Of a DNA stretch of 7,653 nucleotides, positions 5,375 to 7,653 are shown one piece after another. Under the pieces are notes generated by a model that was not told the origin of the DNA, did not search any database, and was given only the letters and a program-made list of their open reading frames with translations. A program made the translations under genes and the position numbers. The DNA comes from Pseudomonadota bacterium (lineage in GTDB: Bacteria; Pseudomonadota; Alphaproteobacteria; Reyranellales; Reyranellaceae): the NCBI GenBank assembly GCA_023436825.1, contig JAEZHS010000636.1:1-7653 (forward strand), in the 5' to 3' direction. The number at the start of each line of letters is the position of its first letter. Position 1 is the first letter of the stretch.

Positions 5375-6559
5375 ATGATAACGCGTGGCGTGCGGACCCG
5401 CGGTGCCTCCCGCGGCAAGCGGTTCCTGGAGGTCCGCACCTGCACCGAACAACTCGCTGAGCCGCTGTCGGCCGAGGACCAGACGGTCCAGTCGATGCCT
5501 GACGCCAGCCCGACCAAATGGCACCTGGCACACACGACGTGGTTCTTCGAGACCTTCGTGCTGTGTCCCCATGCGCCCGGTTACCGCGTCTTCGATAGCG
5601 CCTACGAGTATCTCTTCAATTCCTACTACGAGGCTGTCGGACCGCGCCATCCGCGACCCCAGCGCGGCATGCTCACCCGACCCGGCCTTGCGGAAGTCAT
5701 GGCCTATCGGCGGCACGTCTCGGACGCGATGTCGGCACTGCTCGACGGCACCAACCGCGACATCGATGACCTCGTCGAGCTTGGCCTGCACCACGAACAG
5801 CAGCATCAGGAGTTGATTCTGATGGATGCCAAGCATCTGCTGTCGCTCAATCCGCTGAAGCCTGCCTATCGTGCGTCGACGCCATCGCATGGCGTGGCAG
5901 CGCCGATGGCATGGCGCGACTTCGAAGGTGGGCTGATCGAGATCGGCCATGATGGCAAGGGGTTCGCCTTCGACAATGAAGGGCCGCGCCATCGTGTCTG
6001 GCTGGAGCCGTTTGCGCTCGCCTCGCGGCCCACCAATTGCGGCGAGTATCTCGCCTTCATCGAGGATGGCGGCTATCGGCGGCCGGAGTTGTGGCTGTCG
6101 GCAGGTTGGGATTGCGTCAACCAGCGCGGTTGGACGGCGCCGCTTTATTGGGAGGAAGACGGCGAGAATTGGCGCGTCTTCACCCTGTCGGGCCCGAGGC
6201 CGCTCGATCGCGCGGCGCCGGTCTGCCACGTCAGCGGCTTCGAGGCGGCCGCCTTCGCCAAGTGGGCTGGCAAGCGCCTGCCGCGCGAGGCGGAGTGGGA
6301 GGCGGGAGCCGGAGCCGTCCAGGATACGGGCATCGTCTGGGAATGGACTGCCAGCCCTTACGTTGCCTATCCCGGCTATCGCGAGCCGGCCGGGGCGATC
6401 GGCGAATACAACGGGAAGTTCATGGCCAACCAGATGGTGCTGCGCGGCGGCTGCTCGGCGACGCCGGCCGGCCACGTGCGCCCGACCTATCGCAACTTCT
6501 TCCCACCAGATGCGCGCTGGATGTTCGGCGGCATTCGCCTCGCGGAGGATCTCCGATGA
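5375..6559 (+). CDS. egtB: Ergothioneine biosynthesis sulfoxide synthase EgtB
   Basis: EgtB is a mononuclear iron enzyme that joins the thiol of cysteine or gamma-glutamylcysteine to hercynine using oxygen, the central step of ergothioneine synthesis in the cytoplasm. Counting from ATG 5375 (394 residues), the DinB-like domain supplies the three iron-binding histidines: H53 in WHLAH and H140 and H144 in HHEQQH. The C-terminal FGE-sulfatase-like domain (about 175-392) shows GEYNGKFM, MVLRGG, ATPAGH and TYRNFFPPDARW. The stretch between REAEWE and VWEWT (residues 304-325) is shorter than I recall in most EgtB proteins. GGAGG at 5357-5361 is 13 nt from ATG 5375 and 4 nt from GTG 5366, so the start could be three codons earlier. 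egtD follows with an ATGA overlap. Which thiol donor it uses cannot be read from the sequence. Confidence 0.95.
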   Translation: MITRGVRTRGASRGKRFLEVRTCTEQLAEPLSAEDQTVQSMPDASPTKWHLAHTTWFFETFVLCPHAPGYRVFDSAYEYLFNSYYEAVGPRHPRPQRGMLTRPGLAEVMAYRRHVSDAMSALLDGTNRDIDDLVELGLHHEQQHQELILMDAKHLLSLNPLKPAYRASTPSHGVAAPMAWRDFEGGLIEIGHDGKGFAFDNEGPRHRVWLEPFALASRPTNCGEYLAFIEDGGYRRPELWLSAGWDCVNQRGWTAPLYWEEDGENWRVFTLSGPRPLDRAAPVCHVSGFEAAAFAKWAGKRLPREAEWEAGAGAVQDTGIVWEWTASPYVAYPGYREPAGAIGEYNGKFMANQMVLRGGCSATPAGHVRPTYRNFFPPDARWMFGGIRLAEDLR

Positions 6560-7539
6560 ACGGCTCGCCTTTGCTTCTCGACCGCGCCGAGCTGGATGAC
6601 CGCAGCGAATTCAGGGAGGCCGTGCTGGCGGGCCTGGAACAGCGGCCGCGCGCGATTCCGGCCAAGTTCCTTTACGACGCGCGTGGCTCGGCCTTGTTCG
6701 ACGCGATCTGCGAGCTGCCCGAGTACTACCTGACACGCACCGAGACTGAGATCCTGCGTCGCGCTGCCAGCGAGATCGCGGCGCTGGCGGGTCCCGGTTG
6801 CGCGCTGGTCGAGTACGGCAGCGGCTCGAGCGTGAAGTCGCGGTTGTTGATCGAGGCCATGCGCGATCTCGTGGCCTACGTGCCGGTCGACATTTCGCGC
6901 CAGCATCTCGACGCCACGGCGAACCGGCTGCGCCGCGACTATCCGGCGCTCAGGGTCGAGCCGGTCTGCGCCGACTACATGACCTTCGAGCGGCTGCCGG
7001 TCGACTTGAGGGCAGCACGCCGGCGCGTCGGCTTCTTTCCCGGCTCCACCATTGGCAATCTCACGCCGGCTGAGGGCACGGCATTCCTGCGCCGCGCCCG
7101 CGGCTTGCTGGGCGAAAGCGGCGCCATGGTGCTCGGCGTCGATCTCAAGAAGGATCCGCGGCGTCTGCACGACGCCTACAACGACGCGGCCGGCGTCACG
7201 GCGCAGTTCACGCTGAACCTGCTGCGGCGCATGAACCGCGAGCTCGATGCGAACTTCGACCTGTCGGCGTTCGCCCACGAGGCCTTCTACAATCCGGTCC
7301 AGGGCCGCATCGAAATCTACTTCCGCAGCCTCAAGCCGCAGACCGTCTCTGTCGCCGGACGGAGCTTCGCCTTCGCCGAAGGCGAGCGCGTGCATACCGA
7401 GTACTCCTACAAGTACGACGACGCCGGAATCGCCCTGTTGGCGCGCAGTGCGGACTTTGGCATCGCCGAGACCTGGACAGATCCGGCCCGGCAGTTCGCG
7501 GTGGTCTATCTCGTGGCCAGGCCTGAATTACGCCCCTGA
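6556..7539 (+). CDS. egtD: L-histidine N(alpha)-methyltransferase EgtD
   Basis: EgtD uses three SAM molecules to trimethylate the alpha-amino group of histidine, giving hercynine, the substrate of EgtB. The 327-residue length fits the family (about 320). The SAM-binding motif is EYGSGSSVKS (86-95), with a VDIS acidic strand end at D112. Residues known to bind histidine in the mycobacterial enzyme appear conserved: Y40 in FLYDARGSALF, Y57 in LPEYY, N168 in FPGSTIGN, and E282 and S284 in HTEYSYKY. The NLLRRMNREL block (221-230) is also typical. The ATG at 6556 overlaps the egtB stop, so the two are translationally coupled, and egtB precedes egtD. egtA, egtC and egtE are absent nearby, so the thiol donor and the lyase step must come from elsewhere in the genome. 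Confidence 0.97.
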   Translation: MNGSPLLLDRAELDDRSEFREAVLAGLEQRPRAIPAKFLYDARGSALFDAICELPEYYLTRTETEILRRAASEIAALAGPGCALVEYGSGSSVKSRLLIEAMRDLVAYVPVDISRQHLDATANRLRRDYPALRVEPVCADYMTFERLPVDLRAARRRVGFFPGSTIGNLTPAEGTAFLRRARGLLGESGAMVLGVDLKKDPRRLHDAYNDAAGVTAQFTLNLLRRMNRELDANFDLSAFAHEAFYNPVQGRIEIYFRSLKPQTVSVAGRSFAFAEGERVHTEYSYKYDDAGIALLARSADFGIAETWTDPARQFAVVYLVARPELRP

Positions 7540-7546
7540 AGCAGGC

Positions 7547-7578
7547 AGCCCGCCCCCAAGTTTCCTTGGGGACGGGCT
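7547..7578 (+). terminator. Strong hairpin after egtBD, probable terminator
   Basis: Outer stem AGCCCG/CGGGCT (7547-7552 with 7573-7578), one C/A mismatch, inner stem CCCCAAG/CTTGGGG (7554-7560 with 7565-7571) and a TTTC loop. It begins 8 nt after the egtD stop. There is no T tract behind it on the plus strand, so it may be an atypical or bidirectional terminator. The remaining bases to the window end show no gene. Confidence 0.65.
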
Positions 7579-7653
7579 ATGTGGCCCGGCGGGGAGAGTG
7601 GCATCGCTGAGCGGGGGCCGGGCGATACCGGTACCCGACCAATGCCCTTTCAA

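Noticed and set aside
5270..6475. N-terminal extension of the minus-strand frame that would make the ATP-grasp-like protein 707 aa
   Set aside because: It runs antisense through the clearly real egtB, has low-complexity Arg/Ala-rich content, and the true start is explained by GTG 5269 with an AGGA ribosome site.
6487..7395. 302-aa minus-strand open frame
   Set aside because: It lies antisense to egtD, whose catalytic motifs are all present on the plus strand.
7579..7653. Last 75 bases, with an ACCGGTACCC palindrome-like stretch
   Set aside because: No start codon with ribosome site, no RNA gene and no promoter pattern could be supported before the window ends.

Overview
The window looks like a chromosomal stretch of a GC-rich alphaproteobacterium (Rhizobiales- or Reyranella-like, a guess from codon use, the substrate-binding protein type, the palindromic intergenic repeat and ECF-type promoters). 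There is no rRNA, tRNA, CRISPR array, transposase or phage gene.

Layout, left to right: (1) the 3' end of a hybrid sensor histidine kinase, consisting of its C-terminal receiver domain (2-466); (2) a 48-residue single-pass membrane microprotein (565-711); (3) an exported CsbD-family stress protein (829-1158), followed closely by an unrecognised exported protein (1175-1726) and an intrinsic terminator; (4) a short leader ORF coupled to an orphan family-5 ABC solute-binding protein (1879-3450), overlapping by 4 nt a small YjdJ-type GNAT protein (3447-3725); (5) a REP-like palindromic repeat region (about 3763-3900); (6) two divergent small membrane proteins, a 44-residue one (minus, 3918-4052) and a DUF1328/UPF0391 protein (plus, 4188-4355); (7) an unrecognised, ATP-grasp-like conserved protein on the minus strand (4352-5269); (8) divergent from it, the ergothioneine genes egtB (5375-6559) and egtD (6556-7539), overlapping by ATGA and ending in a strong hairpin.

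The main unifying signal is regulatory. Five sites with the pattern G(C/G)AAC-N16/17-CGTT lie directly upstream of, and point at, the microprotein, csbD, the 44-residue protein, DUF1328 and egtB. One is a perfect GGAAC-N16-CGTT, the consensus known for the alphaproteobacterial general stress response sigma factor EcfG; four carry GCAAC. The two in the 3918-4188 divergent region share a -35 palindrome. I infer that much of the window is one stress regulon: envelope microproteins, CsbD, DUF1328 and synthesis of the antioxidant ergothioneine. The sigma factor itself is not in the window.

The least understood gene is the ATP-grasp-like protein next to egtBD. The SBP-GNAT pair shows no clear promoter of this type and looks functionally separate.
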